Virus record (IMG/VR): IMGVR_UViG_3300037460_000245
Location: 1 to 38,327 of that record
Reading direction: 5' to 3' (one strand)
Length of the DNA stretch: 38,327 nucleotides
Source of the DNA: a virus
Part shown: positions 1 to 7,709 of the stretch, one piece after another
Numbering within the stretch: position 1 is the stretch's first letter
Layout of the letters: every line of letters starts with the position of its first letter
Position numbers and translations under genes: made by a program
Notes under the pieces: generated by a model
Seen by the model: the letters and a program-made list of their open reading frames with translations, nothing else
The model's database searches: none
Told to the model about the DNA's origin: nothing

Positions 1-126
1 TGTTGCAGTATGAGAGCCACCGCGCCCGCGCCCTCCGTACAAATGAATATATCGGGCTTTCGTTGAGTCCCAATTTTTGCCACACTCGCAATTTATTAGC
101 CCACAATTGAGGCAATGGGGTACGAA
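1..126. repeat. Left copy of terminal direct repeat (circular-genome overlap)
   Basis: These 126 bases recur exactly at 38196-38321. After that the copies differ by one base: the left copy has a T at 127 that the right copy lacks. The left copy keeps the terL reading frame open and the right copy breaks it, so the right-end difference is probably an assembly error. A repeat of this length inside a coding gene fits a circular contig reported with an overlap, rather than biological terminal repeats. The non-redundant genome is then about 38,195 bp. Confidence 0.85.
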
Positions 127-168
127 TAAGGGCGCGTAAACGTCTGATATATTGAATTCAATCTGCAT
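1..168 (-). CDS. terL: Terminase large subunit, 5' part (continues at 38195)
   Basis: This is the N-terminal part of the large terminase; the rest lies at 38195-36993 across the contig join. The ATG at 168-166 overlaps the stop of the preceding 67-residue gene by 11 nt, as expected in a phage operon. The first 42 residues (MQIEFNISDVYAPLF...) hold a Cys cluster, CLNCG followed by NCECG, before the nucleotide-binding loop YGGRGRGGSHTAT. The joined protein would be about 456 residues, normal for TerL. The Cys cluster could bind zinc. The loop lacks the usual Walker A lysine. Confidence 0.8.
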   Translation of the reverse strand, partial: MQIEFNISDVYAPLFVPHCLNCGLINCECGKNWDSTKARYIHLYGGRGRGGSHTAT

Positions 169-361
169 ACAAGTCCTTCGTGATTGTAGCCTCAGAGACA
201 CAAAAAATCTGAGACAATGCAAAAATTAAGTCATTAGTATTTTTACATTTCCTGAGTGCCAAAGCCTCTTGTTCTAATAGTTCAGAGGCTTTTTGTGGGC
301 TTTCGCTTGCTAATTTTACGAATCGTTTTCTTTTGTTTAATAAGGTTTCGTTTCGGTTCAT
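158..361 (-). CDS. Small HTH-like protein upstream of terL
   Basis: A 67-residue basic, helical protein whose C-terminal 20 residues (LSQIFCVSEATITKDLYAD) have the look of a helix-turn-helix. Its ATG overlaps the stop of the upstream small membrane-protein gene (TAATG), and its stop overlaps the terL start, so the three genes are translationally linked. Position just before terL would suit a DNA-recognition subunit, but a better small-terminase candidate sits at 22378 on the other strand. It may be a second DNA-recognition protein or a regulator. Function is inferred from position and the HTH-like segment only. Confidence 0.6.
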   Translation of the reverse strand: MNRNETLLNKRKRFVKLASESPQKASELLEQEALALRKCKNTNDLIFALSQIFCVSEATITKDLYAD

Positions 362-534
362 TAGTGGAATCCACCGCCTCTCTTGCGGCTCTTCATGAAG
401 AAAGTGATGACTCGGCGAATAACTGAAAAAATGTTATCGTCTTTCTTTGTTGGTGTTGCCTGTACAACGATTTCACCCAAAAACAATACTGCGGCAACTA
501 TGCCCGTCCAGTCCAACCCGTTTAAATTTTCCAT
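361..534 (-). CDS. Small holin-like membrane protein
   Basis: A 57-residue ORF that I translated directly. It starts ATG at 534 after an A-rich leader and ends in TAA overlapping the next ATG. The sequence begins MENLNGLDWTGIVAAVLFLG, giving one membrane segment at about residues 9-25. Then follow a TPTKKDD turn, an amphipathic stretch and a very basic tail (KSRKRGGGFH). It lies directly after the endolysin and before the terL operon end. A hydrophobic segment plus basic tail next to an endolysin suggests a holin or lysis accessory, but small membrane proteins of other function are possible. Confidence 0.65.
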   Translation of the reverse strand: MENLNGLDWTGIVAAVLFLGEIVVQATPTKKDDNIFSVIRRVITFFMKSRKRGGGFH

Positions 535-546
535 TTTTATTGTATG

Positions 547-999
547 TTAATTATTAAATTCAATATATTTAGTCTTACCATTAACTTTTATAGCTCTTAA
601 AACTTCACCTCTATTTTTACCCATTGCCGAAATAGAAACATGTACCCATTGAGGTTGATTATCGTCTCCAAATTCCCAAATAAGTTGGTCGAATCTTAAG
701 TTATCTTTAATGAAGTAGAATAGTTTTTTATTATCATTACATTTTAAATCCGAAGCCTCACCCTTTGGATGTTGCGACGTGTCAGAGCCTCCAATAAATT
801 CGTTTAATCGGTCGCTTCTAAATCCAGAAGTAATCCAAATAACCATCTTCAGGAAGTCTCTACATGGCTGCAATATGTTCCCAACAAGGAAAATTAAAGC
901 CTCTGTTTGTTTGTAGTTAGGCATGTTGCCTATTGCGTTATCGATAGCCGTTTTGCTAATGATAAATTCTTTTAGTTCAAAGTTTTTTGAGATTCTCAT
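547..999 (-). CDS. Endolysin, peptidase M15 family (D-Ala-D-Ala / L-Ala-D-Glu type)
   Basis: A 150-residue zinc peptidase. The M15 signature is clear: SQHPKGEASDL contains His77 and Asp84, and QWVHVS supplies His120, the three expected zinc ligands; Glu109 in the segment LIWEFG is a candidate catalytic base. TSGFRS at about residue 57 matches the conserved strand before the active site. M15 phage enzymes cut peptidoglycan stem peptides at lysis. There is no signal peptide, so release probably depends on a holin; candidate membrane proteins flank it on both sides. The start after an A-rich leader is the only sensible ATG. Confidence 0.88.
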   Translation of the reverse strand: MRISKNFELKEFIISKTAIDNAIGNMPNYKQTEALIFLVGNILQPCRDFLKMVIWITSGFRSDRLNEFIGGSDTSQHPKGEASDLKCNDNKKLFYFIKDNLRFDQLIWEFGDDNQPQWVHVSISAMGKNRGEVLRAIKVNGKTKYIEFNN

Positions 1000-1004
1000 A
1001 ATTT

Positions 1005-1241
1005 TTAATTAAAAATATATACTAAAATAGAACTAACTCCAATAGATATTCCTATAATCTTCCACCTCCAATTTTCCAGCTTTGTAACTCGGCCGTTGGT
1101 TTTTATTGTCTGAGTCTCAATCCTATCTAAAGCATCCTTTACGTGCCCATTATGTACGCTTTGAGCCTCTTGATTAGATTTGATAAGTATCATTATACTT
1201 TCAAACTTTAAATCCTGTATTTCCTTATCGGATGAGTTCAT
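1005..1241 (-). CDS. Small coiled-coil protein with C-terminal membrane anchor (lysis-associated?)
   Basis: A 78-residue protein. Residues 1-55 are charged and helical with NGRVTKLENWRWK at the end, followed by one hydrophobic segment (IIGISIGVSSILVYIF) at the C terminus. This layout resembles phage XhlA-like hemolysin or holin-accessory proteins. It lies immediately upstream of the endolysin in the same operon. Upstream on the coding strand is TTAACTTTACG, close to the TAnnTTTG promoter box, but without a clear -33 element. It may help permeabilise the membrane; this is inferred from architecture and context. Confidence 0.6.
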   Translation of the reverse strand: MNSSDKEIQDLKFESIMILIKSNQEAQSVHNGHVKDALDRIETQTIKTNGRVTKLENWRWKIIGISIGVSSILVYIFN

Positions 1242-1263
1242 ATCGTAAAGTTAAACATTATTT

Positions 1264-2010
1264 TTATCCTAAAGGGTGGTTGACTTGCCTATTTAATTTC
1301 ATATAATTAGATACGTTGGTAAATAATATATCAACAGTACACCAATTGGTATCAATTAAGTAATCTGTCAATGCGTCCCAATCGGCCAACGTGGCTTGTC
1401 TGTACCCTCCGCTATTTACTATTAGACCATCAAGAGCGAAACTATTATACAAAGCGCCATATGTGTCTTTATGCACTATGAGATTATCATACCAGCAATA
1501 ACCACCACTTACAGCGTTTTCCCAATCGGTTTGGCCTGTTATGTTTGTTATTGCTCCGCCAGATTGATAATTGGTAGCTTTTATATTAGTCCTTAACCAA
1601 ACCAAATTACCTATAACTACACCGTCATAAGAATTACCCGAACCGTCTGTATACGCGCTAGAAACTAATGTACCATCCGATAAACCTCCGCTATTATCCG
1701 CAACACCTCTTAATGAAAACCCGTCCGTATCATTAAGGCTATTACCAGCGACTATAACAGTGCCTTCGTTTGCGTTTAACCTAATAAATTTATAATTATC
1801 AGCATGGATCCATGCTGCAAATCCAATACCTCCGAAATTACCTTCACTACTTCTAGTTCCAGCTGGGGATAGATCCAATTTAAAATTACCATTACCATAA
1901 TAAGTTGGGTTTGAATCCCATCTAGGGTCTACCGTAGTAGCAACTCCTGAATCAGCGTAAGGAATTATGCTGCAAAATTTTTTCCATTTTAATATATTGG
2001 CTGCTTTCAT
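1264..2010 (-). CDS. Adhesion protein with FISUMP-like (Fib_succ_major) domain in permuted order
   Basis: A 248-residue protein. Residues about 128-219 match the first half of a FISUMP domain: YDGVVIGNLVWLRTNIKATN, YCWYDN, DTYGALYN and ADWDALTDYL. Residues about 30-103 match the second half: LSPAGTRSSEGNFGGIG through DGFSLRGV. In the usual family order the first half precedes the second, so the domain appears circularly permuted, or made from two partial copies. FISUMP belongs with lectin-like extracellular domains of Bacteroidota. The gene starts at the last base of the tail-fibre gene (ATG at 2010), so a role at the tail tip in receptor binding is likely. Confidence 0.65.
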   Translation of the reverse strand: MKAANILKWKKFCSIIPYADSGVATTVDPRWDSNPTYYGNGNFKLDLSPAGTRSSEGNFGGIGFAAWIHADNYKFIRLNANEGTVIVAGNSLNDTDGFSLRGVADNSGGLSDGTLVSSAYTDGSGNSYDGVVIGNLVWLRTNIKATNYQSGGAITNITGQTDWENAVSGGYCWYDNLIVHKDTYGALYNSFALDGLIVNSGGYRQATLADWDALTDYLIDTNWCTVDILFTNVSNYMKLNRQVNHPLG

Positions 2011-4409
2011 TACACTTCTTTAAATCCTGTTAATTGCCACTTTGCTTTTGTACTGTGATATTCAAACCCGCAATACATAGTGGTTCCTATTGTTGTAGTT
2101 GTTGGCAATTCTCCCTCGTAGATTATATTAAAAGATAACGCTCTGCTCGTTCCATCATCATCTATCCTAATGACTAAAGTATTACCGTTTAATGGGGTGG
2201 CGCTTGGAGCGTTTATGGTTAAACTAGACGTTAATGCCGTGATATAATACTCATTTTCTTTGTAATTTCCTGTCGGGGTTATTACTGTATTTGTTGCGGT
2301 GCTTAATTGGTACAATGCAAAAAACTCTCTAATCTCACCAGTTGAGGCTGTCCTAACTAGAAAAGGAGAGTTTAAAAGGTCAGTAGTCGGAGTGTCTGCT
2401 ATTCTCATTGTTCCGAAAAAATCAAAAATACCCGCGTAAAGCCTTAAGTCATTATTTAGATCCTCAGCATTATTAACGGATTGTAAAGATAAAATACCGT
2501 CAATTATTCCAATCCAAAAATTAGCATCAAGTCCAGCCCTAACAGATTGCTTTTTTAATAAACTATTATCAACTTCCGAGCCGATCGATACGTTCCCGTT
2601 TAGTGACGACAAACCATTTACGGATTTTAACCATTTTTCAACCGCGTCAACCCCTGTTTCTAGACCGTTAACTTCTAAATCATAACCTGCTTTCCCCGTG
2701 TAATTACTAATAAAAACATCCTCTAAGGCTAATAATGAAGATACGCCACCACCGCCACCACTACCCCCAGCTACGGTTATGGGTAATTGGCCTCTTAAAT
2801 CCTCGTATCCAGTACTGTAAGTTATAGCCCCGCCTGAAATTCTAAACGTAAAGGCGGCTATTAGTACGGCTTTGGTTTTAAAATTATCAGGAATGGAATA
2901 GTCTGCGTAATTAGCTAAATCTGCAATTGCACTTGCTTCTGAATTATAACCATCAGATGGAAGGTTAAACATTACAGGCGAATATTCACCTGTTTTATTT
3001 CCAACTCTCCAGACTATAATTTTCCCCCATTCATTATTCCATAAAGACCCATCAGAAAATGAAGTAATTGACGTTAAGTTAGTTATTTTAGGTCTACTCC
3101 CTGAGGAATCATTCCATACTCGTATAGAATCGCCCCCAACCATACTAAATGCATCTAATATTTGCAAATGCGCTTGCAACATACTCCCTCCTGATATCTG
3201 CACATACCCATTACCTCCTGTATTATCAAATGAAGATTCACTACCGTATTTTTTACGCATTGTGGCGTATTGCTCCCTTATCCAAGAAAAAGCATGTAGT
3301 ATGTGTCCGTTATCATCTTCTTTTTTTATATGGTCATTCGTGTTTTGATTACCTAATACGCCACCATCTATTTGAGTTGTTAGTGCACTTTGTATATCTA
3401 ATTCTGCAACTCTACAATGTTCGGTAGTTGGGAACCCGCTAGTACTAAGAGTTAACACTTTTGTTTCGATTGGTATATAGACGTAATTTTTTTGCTCTAT
3501 ATCATCAGCCCCTGGCGTCAATTCAATCGTAAGTGGTGCGGTCGTTGTATCTAATGTAAAAAAGACAGCCCCGTCACTAAAAAATAAGGTTAGATTATTT
3601 GCTGGATTTATATTTTCCAATAACCCAGTAATTATTGTGCCGTTTGATGAGGTTGTAAAATTAAACGTTTCTCTTATCGCTCCGTCCCACGAATCGTGGA
3701 ATGTGTCGCCTACTGATTTAGTAATACTAACAAAAATAACGCCCTCTGAGGCATGTTCCTTTAAACTTCCGCCTAATGATATAGAATAGTTTGGAAATTG
3801 AGGTTTCGTCGCTGTAGGTTTTCCACTACCATCACTAGAAAGCCATAATTGAACGCCTGGAGTCCATCCCGTAGAATTTCCACCCCTTGCCTTACCGAAT
3901 CTAGTCGCGAAGCCTAACTCTCCCGCTGGTATGTCGTGAGTTGCGATAGCTAATGTTCCCTCGCATAGCTCCCATTTATGAGCGCTTGCTTTTTCAGGTG
4001 TTGGAACTACAATTCCTCCAACCATAGCCGCCCCTTTTGGGTGCAGTGTGGTGAAGTTATCAATTTGGGCGCCCGTATCATTGTAATACAATAATAAAAT
4101 TTCTTGCCCGACCTGAATAGTCGCGCCTAAGCCTGTTATTATATCGAGTGTATATTCTTTTTTATTCCAGAGGATAGTTCCAGCCTCGGTAAAAACTGGC
4201 GGGTCTGTATTGAATTTTATTGCATCGTAAGTAATATTGCTACCTTCTTTGACTTGTCCATTATTATCAAATGCAGCGGGTGAATTCTCTGTGGCCCCTG
4301 GTACCTTATCCATTTTAGCCGCAACTTTATTCGCCTCATCAATCGCGAGGTTTATTTTATCCCTTGCAACCTTACCTTTATCTCCATTTCCAACTTGTTC
4401 TATAGCCAT
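2010..4409 (-). CDS. Tail fibre / receptor-binding protein
   Basis: A 799-residue protein, large and rich in Ser, Thr, Asn and Gly, with many short beta-prone segments. The N terminus (MAIEQVGNGDKGKVARDKIN) is a short helical region like those that attach fibres to the tail. A flexible linker GGSGGGGGVSS occurs near residue 560 and separates an N-terminal shaft from a C-terminal region ending in a compact beta-rich segment (ITPTGNYKENEYYITA onward). It is followed at once by the FISUMP-like adhesin and preceded by two paralogous tail proteins. I see no catalytic motif, so it is best read as a structural fibre; the precise family is not recognised. Confidence 0.7.
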   Translation of the reverse strand: MAIEQVGNGDKGKVARDKINLAIDEANKVAAKMDKVPGATENSPAAFDNNGQVKEGSNITYDAIKFNTDPPVFTEAGTILWNKKEYTLDIITGLGATIQVGQEILLLYYNDTGAQIDNFTTLHPKGAAMVGGIVVPTPEKASAHKWELCEGTLAIATHDIPAGELGFATRFGKARGGNSTGWTPGVQLWLSSDGSGKPTATKPQFPNYSISLGGSLKEHASEGVIFVSITKSVGDTFHDSWDGAIRETFNFTTSSNGTIITGLLENINPANNLTLFFSDGAVFFTLDTTTAPLTIELTPGADDIEQKNYVYIPIETKVLTLSTSGFPTTEHCRVAELDIQSALTTQIDGGVLGNQNTNDHIKKEDDNGHILHAFSWIREQYATMRKKYGSESSFDNTGGNGYVQISGGSMLQAHLQILDAFSMVGGDSIRVWNDSSGSRPKITNLTSITSFSDGSLWNNEWGKIIVWRVGNKTGEYSPVMFNLPSDGYNSEASAIADLANYADYSIPDNFKTKAVLIAAFTFRISGGAITYSTGYEDLRGQLPITVAGGSGGGGGVSSLLALEDVFISNYTGKAGYDLEVNGLETGVDAVEKWLKSVNGLSSLNGNVSIGSEVDNSLLKKQSVRAGLDANFWIGIIDGILSLQSVNNAEDLNNDLRLYAGIFDFFGTMRIADTPTTDLLNSPFLVRTASTGEIREFFALYQLSTATNTVITPTGNYKENEYYITALTSSLTINAPSATPLNGNTLVIRIDDDGTSRALSFNIIYEGELPTTTTIGTTMYCGFEYHSTKAKWQLTGFKEV

Positions 4410-4419
4410 ATCTTAAAAA

Positions 4420-4920
4420 TTAATCAATCCAAACCGCTGAGTCAACCCAATAAGCATCGTCGTCCCAAAATCCTGTGTCTAAAATCCAAGGAATGCCAAC
4501 ATTTCCGCTATCAAAGAATGGCTCAAATGCCTTTTGACTAGTCACGAAGTTACTAATAACCACCGAATAACTAGCACTAATATTATTATTTTGCTTGCCC
4601 TTGTCCCAATTTAAAGGAAGGGTAATAATTTTATTTTCGCCTGTAGAAAAAAAGCACACCAACATAAACCCATAAATTGAGCGCCTAATTTTTTGAATGG
4701 TTAAAGGGTCTAATTCGGTGAATCCTAAAATGTATTCAAATCCTAATTTACCGTTCAAATTCTTAGCCTCCTGAATTTGTAATGTGAAAGGAAAATGTGA
4801 ATCATAATTAAATACATTTCCACCAGAATCTATAACGACGGTAATTCCGTCCTCTTGATAAAGCTTTGTAACTTCCTTATTCTCTATTAGTCGAATTTTA
4901 TCAATCCCTGCCTGTTCCAT
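4420..4920 (-). CDS. Virion/tail protein, paralogue B
   Basis: A 166-residue protein paralogous to its upstream neighbour. Shared features are the start MEQAGIDKIRLIEN (versus MTQAGLNKITLFEN), a central IRRSIYGF (versus LTQSIYGW) and the spacing between them. It has an extra C-terminal tail rich in Trp and Asp (WILDTGFWDDDAYWVDSAVW). The first 34 nt overlap the end of the upstream paralogue in another frame. Position between the 616-residue protein and the tail fibre suggests a tail-tip component. No enzymatic motif is visible. Confidence 0.6.
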   Translation of the reverse strand: MEQAGIDKIRLIENKEVTKLYQEDGITVVIDSGGNVFNYDSHFPFTLQIQEAKNLNGKLGFEYILGFTELDPLTIQKIRRSIYGFMLVCFFSTGENKIITLPLNWDKGKQNNNISASYSVVISNFVTSQKAFEPFFDSGNVGIPWILDTGFWDDDAYWVDSAVWID

Positions 4921-5267
4921 GAAATCAATTCAAATGTGCGTGAATTACTTGTGTTATTATCTAGCTCTGAAAGTTCAGGCTTAATAAAAGCCCGTTCAAT
5001 TATTTTTGTTGTATTGTCTAAAAAATCAAATTTTGCTATCCAGCCATAAATTGATTGAGTTAATGAAGCGAGTTCGACGGGTTGCAAGTCTAATATTTGC
5101 GCTGAAATACTGTAATTAATGACAATTGCATTCGGATCTATATCTAAAGTGGCAAAATCTGGCAATTCGATTACCTGTCCTGCGGTTGCGATTGCGTGTG
5201 TCGTGTAATTTATCGACAAATCACGGTTTTCGAATAGTGTTATTTTATTTAATCCTGCTTGGGTCAT
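4887..5267 (-). CDS. Virion/tail protein, paralogue A
   Basis: A 126-residue protein related to the downstream gene by its N terminus (MTQAGLNKITLFENRD) and the SIYG core, followed by a beta-rich stretch with TTKIIERAFIKPEL. Its start overlaps the stop of the 101-residue gene upstream by 4 nt. The tandem copies probably arose by duplication and diverged strongly, with copy B gaining an aromatic C-terminal tail. Likely a tail or adhesin-associated structural protein from its place among the fibre genes; function is otherwise unknown. Confidence 0.6.
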   Translation of the reverse strand: MTQAGLNKITLFENRDLSINYTTHAIATAGQVIELPDFATLDIDPNAIVINYSISAQILDLQPVELASLTQSIYGWIAKFDFLDNTTKIIERAFIKPELSELDNNTSNSRTFELISWNRQGLIKFD

Positions 5268-5569
5268 TGTTCGAAAATTTTACGAGGTAAATTAACACAT
5301 TGCTCGCGGGTTAATAAATTGCTTTTCCCGAAATTTTCCTCAGCCTTTTTTAATTGTTCGTCAGTTAATCCCGACCAAGCACAATTCTTATTTGGAGCTT
5401 TTAAATTAACCGATATTAAAAATAAATCATGCGTCAACTCTTCAATGCTCAATACTTTATCTCTTAATATAGACCCTAATTTATAGCCTAGCATTTCGCA
5501 AATATCGTCAGGAATAACGCTATCTAAAGTTTCTAAATCTACAACTATGTATAATCTTAGTTCGCTCAT
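5264..5569 (-). CDS. Hypothetical tail-region protein
   Basis: A 101-residue protein, mixed alpha/beta and mildly acidic, with no motif I recognise. It has an N-terminal strand (LRLYIVVDLE) and a helical middle. It overlaps the ATG of its downstream neighbour by 4 nt, and its own ATG shares a base with the stop of the upstream 616-residue gene. The tight packing supports a real gene in the tail operon. It could be a tail assembly or connector accessory. Confidence 0.5.
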   Translation of the reverse strand: MSELRLYIVVDLETLDSVIPDDICEMLGYKLGSILRDKVLSIEELTHDLFLISVNLKAPNKNCAWSGLTDEQLKKAEENFGKSNLLTREQCVNLPRKIFEQ

Positions 5570-7419
5570 TATCCTTTTTTTACTAATCTTGATACGTAAA
5601 GAGGTGCTACTAATGTTTTTTCGATTATAGTATTATCATCATCTTCTAAATCATGAATATCTTCAAATGTTGCATTCGTTTCTATTCCGGCAACTTGTAC
5701 ACCATCGTATAAAATCTTATTGTTGCTAATTACATTCTTAGGTATTTCAACAGGTGATTCATACCCAATAAAACTTGTTTTTGTTGGTACTCCTAAATCC
5801 GTATAAGGCGCGTAGATGAATTTTGTATCGTCTGCAATTTCCTGAAATCTTGAGTGTCCGTTATTTATTAAGATTGAATCAAACCCGTTAACGAAAGTAT
5901 TTCTAAAATCAGATAATAAGCCTCCGATAAATTCACCATCATTACCAGTTCCATTAGAATCTATTACTGTGGAATCGTCTCCATCTTGGAAGTTCCAAAA
6001 TAATTGATTTTCTACGCGCATATAATTTACCATATAGGTGTAAAATGCCACTTTATTAATAGATCCTACAACCAACTCAATACCTAATGTAGGAGTTATT
6101 ACCCCTGCCGTCATGTCATATGCAAATATATTATCTATGTATAGTATCTTATCAATTATTTCGATTAAGTGCCAGCCGATAGTAACTTCTGGAATACTAC
6201 CCGTAGGTGTTAAGTTTACCACTAAACCGCCGTATCTAATACCCCACTGATTGCCCCTTGCTTGAATGTATAGCGTTTGTCCAACTACAGAAAAAAATGC
6301 ACCATTACTATCCTTCATATCTTGCGTGATATATCCGCATACTCTAAAATTTGTAGTTTCATCGAGGTCAATAGTTCCAGATACGTAATCACCACTACCT
6401 ACAAAATTAGCTACTTGAACATTTTTATAGGTAACATCATTACTGCCTACTTGGTCAATGAACTTTTGGGCTGCTGGTGCTGTTCCGAATACATCTTGAA
6501 TGTACGCTTGGAAATATGCAACAACATCCGTATTATCTAGCATCAGAACCGTCAATGGATTTACGAATTTGTCGTCTCCGTTTTCTGTGAATTTCTTAAA
6601 CAATAATTCTGGATTTGTTTCTATTGCTGTAATCGGGAAAGGGATGCCAGATTCTTTTTGATAAACTCCCGGAGCTGGGTTTGTAGTTCCTTCACTAATT
6701 ACACTAATCGTTAATTGCTTTAGTAAGCTTTCAACAAATTCAGCAAAAGCGCTAATGTCTTTATTCATTTTTACCCATGTAGGGTTTTTATTGTCTTCAA
6801 TTCCATCAATAAGCCATCGATTAAAGCGAAAGCCAGCATTTGCATTTGCATTAATTGCATATGGGTAATTTGCAGGGACTAATTCAGTCCCTTCGAACGG
6901 CTCAGTTATTCCATTTTCGTCGCTTGTTAATGTTAATTCATTCTCGGTAATAATCGGGCCACATTTAACAACAAAGCTAGTACTCCACCGCGCAAGAGAA
7001 ATACAACCAGTTCTAACGCTGCTAAGCTCCTTAATTGTTGGCTTATGGGTCACGCGCCCGTCGCTAAGCTGGCCGTTTACCTCAGTACTTAGATATAAAT
7101 TTTGATAAATCTTTCTTGAAATTGCTTTGGCTTCCTCGACCAATGTGTTTGAATCGGGCGCTTTGTCGGACACAGAAGTACTGTCTGGATTATCAAATTC
7201 AGCCTTTAAAAATACCGATATTTGAATCCGTGTCTGTGTGTAGAAATTTGCATTATCCTTTATCTCGTCGTTATCTTCGAGCATATTGTTTAGAACAATA
7301 TAAGGGCTATCATCCTTTTTTAAACTCTCGTAGTCCGCTTGAAATTCAGAGGCTAGAATAAAATTAGCCTCTGGGTACAAGTTATTGACTATCTGTTCAA
7401 CTTTCTCGGCTAGTGTCAT
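5569..7419 (-). CDS. Multidomain virion protein: neck/tail-like N domain, two InlB-like B-repeats, LamG-like C domain
   Basis: A 616-residue protein. Residues 1-150 look like a phage head-tail or tail-terminator type domain (helix, strands, then VEEAKAISRKIYQNL). Residues about 157-228 and 233-303 resemble divergent InlB B-repeat modules: each has NPTW or NPLTV before a hydrophobic strand and ends AFAEF or AYFQ; the first also has FRFNRWLIDG. Residues about 330-500 look like a LamG/concanavalin jelly-roll (QWGIRYGGLVVNL, GWHLIEI). The combination suggests a tail component carrying carbohydrate-binding modules on its surface. Its ATG overlaps the end of the frameshift extension upstream (ATGA). 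Confidence 0.55.
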   Translation of the reverse strand: MTLAEKVEQIVNNLYPEANFILASEFQADYESLKKDDSPYIVLNNMLEDNDEIKDNANFYTQTRIQISVFLKAEFDNPDSTSVSDKAPDSNTLVEEAKAISRKIYQNLYLSTEVNGQLSDGRVTHKPTIKELSSVRTGCISLARWSTSFVVKCGPIITENELTLTSDENGITEPFEGTELVPANYPYAINANANAGFRFNRWLIDGIEDNKNPTWVKMNKDISAFAEFVESLLKQLTISVISEGTTNPAPGVYQKESGIPFPITAIETNPELLFKKFTENGDDKFVNPLTVLMLDNTDVVAYFQAYIQDVFGTAPAAQKFIDQVGSNDVTYKNVQVANFVGSGDYVSGTIDLDETTNFRVCGYITQDMKDSNGAFFSVVGQTLYIQARGNQWGIRYGGLVVNLTPTGSIPEVTIGWHLIEIIDKILYIDNIFAYDMTAGVITPTLGIELVVGSINKVAFYTYMVNYMRVENQLFWNFQDGDDSTVIDSNGTGNDGEFIGGLLSDFRNTFVNGFDSILINNGHSRFQEIADDTKFIYAPYTDLGVPTKTSFIGYESPVEIPKNVISNNKILYDGVQVAGIETNATFEDIHDLEDDDNTIIEKTLVAPLYVSRLVKKG

Positions 7420-7709
7420 GTCTTTTTAGGATATTTCAACTCCATAAATCTTTTTTCAAAGTTAGCATCTTTTCGCTTACCTAGCAAGTGTTTAGTTACA
7501 TAAGCGTCAGACTTATTTAACAGCTCACTTTCCGAACAGTTCAGAATGTCGCAAGCTAATTGTATTTCAAAGAAATTAGAGTACTCAGAAAGCTCCTCTA
7601 TGCCAGCCTGTTTCTTAAGCTCTTTATCTGGATCATAATCCTGCGAAATCTCCTTATAAAGTTCGCCCCTCTTTGCTTGCCATGCGATAAATTCCGAAGC
7701 AAAAAAAAA
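7416..7709 (-). CDS. -1 frame extension of the 7598-8149 gene (frameshift product)
   Basis: Reading the -1 frame from the T9 run gives an open stretch of about 95 residues, ASEFIAWQAKRGELYK onward, ending KYPKKT-stop at 7416, where TGA overlaps the ATG of the next gene as ATGA. It fills what would otherwise be a 178-nt gap in a tightly packed operon. The fusion would be about 244 residues. A short product plus a -1 extended product is the pattern of tail assembly chaperones (lambda gpG/gpGT). A one-base homopolymer error in the assembly would look the same. Confidence 0.6.
   Translation of the reverse strand, partial: FFFASEFIAWQAKRGELYKEISQDYDPDKELKKQAGIEELSEYSNFFEIQLACDILNCSESELLNKSDAYVTKHLLGKRKDANFEKRFMELKYPKKT

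Noticed and set aside
1-126. True terminal repeat or cos end
   Set aside because: The repeat lies inside terL and the copies differ by an edge indel, more like an assembly overlap of a circular molecule.
1246-1253. Promoter TAACTTTA before the 78-residue gene
   Set aside because: One mismatch in the -7 box and no -33 box, so too weak to list as a feature.
1264-2010. Diversity-generating retroelement target
   Set aside because: The lectin-like domain would suit one, but no reverse transcriptase or template repeat is visible.
3149-3427. Plus-strand ORF within the tail-fibre gene
   Set aside because: Composition is unnatural and it lies wholly opposite a well-supported coding frame.
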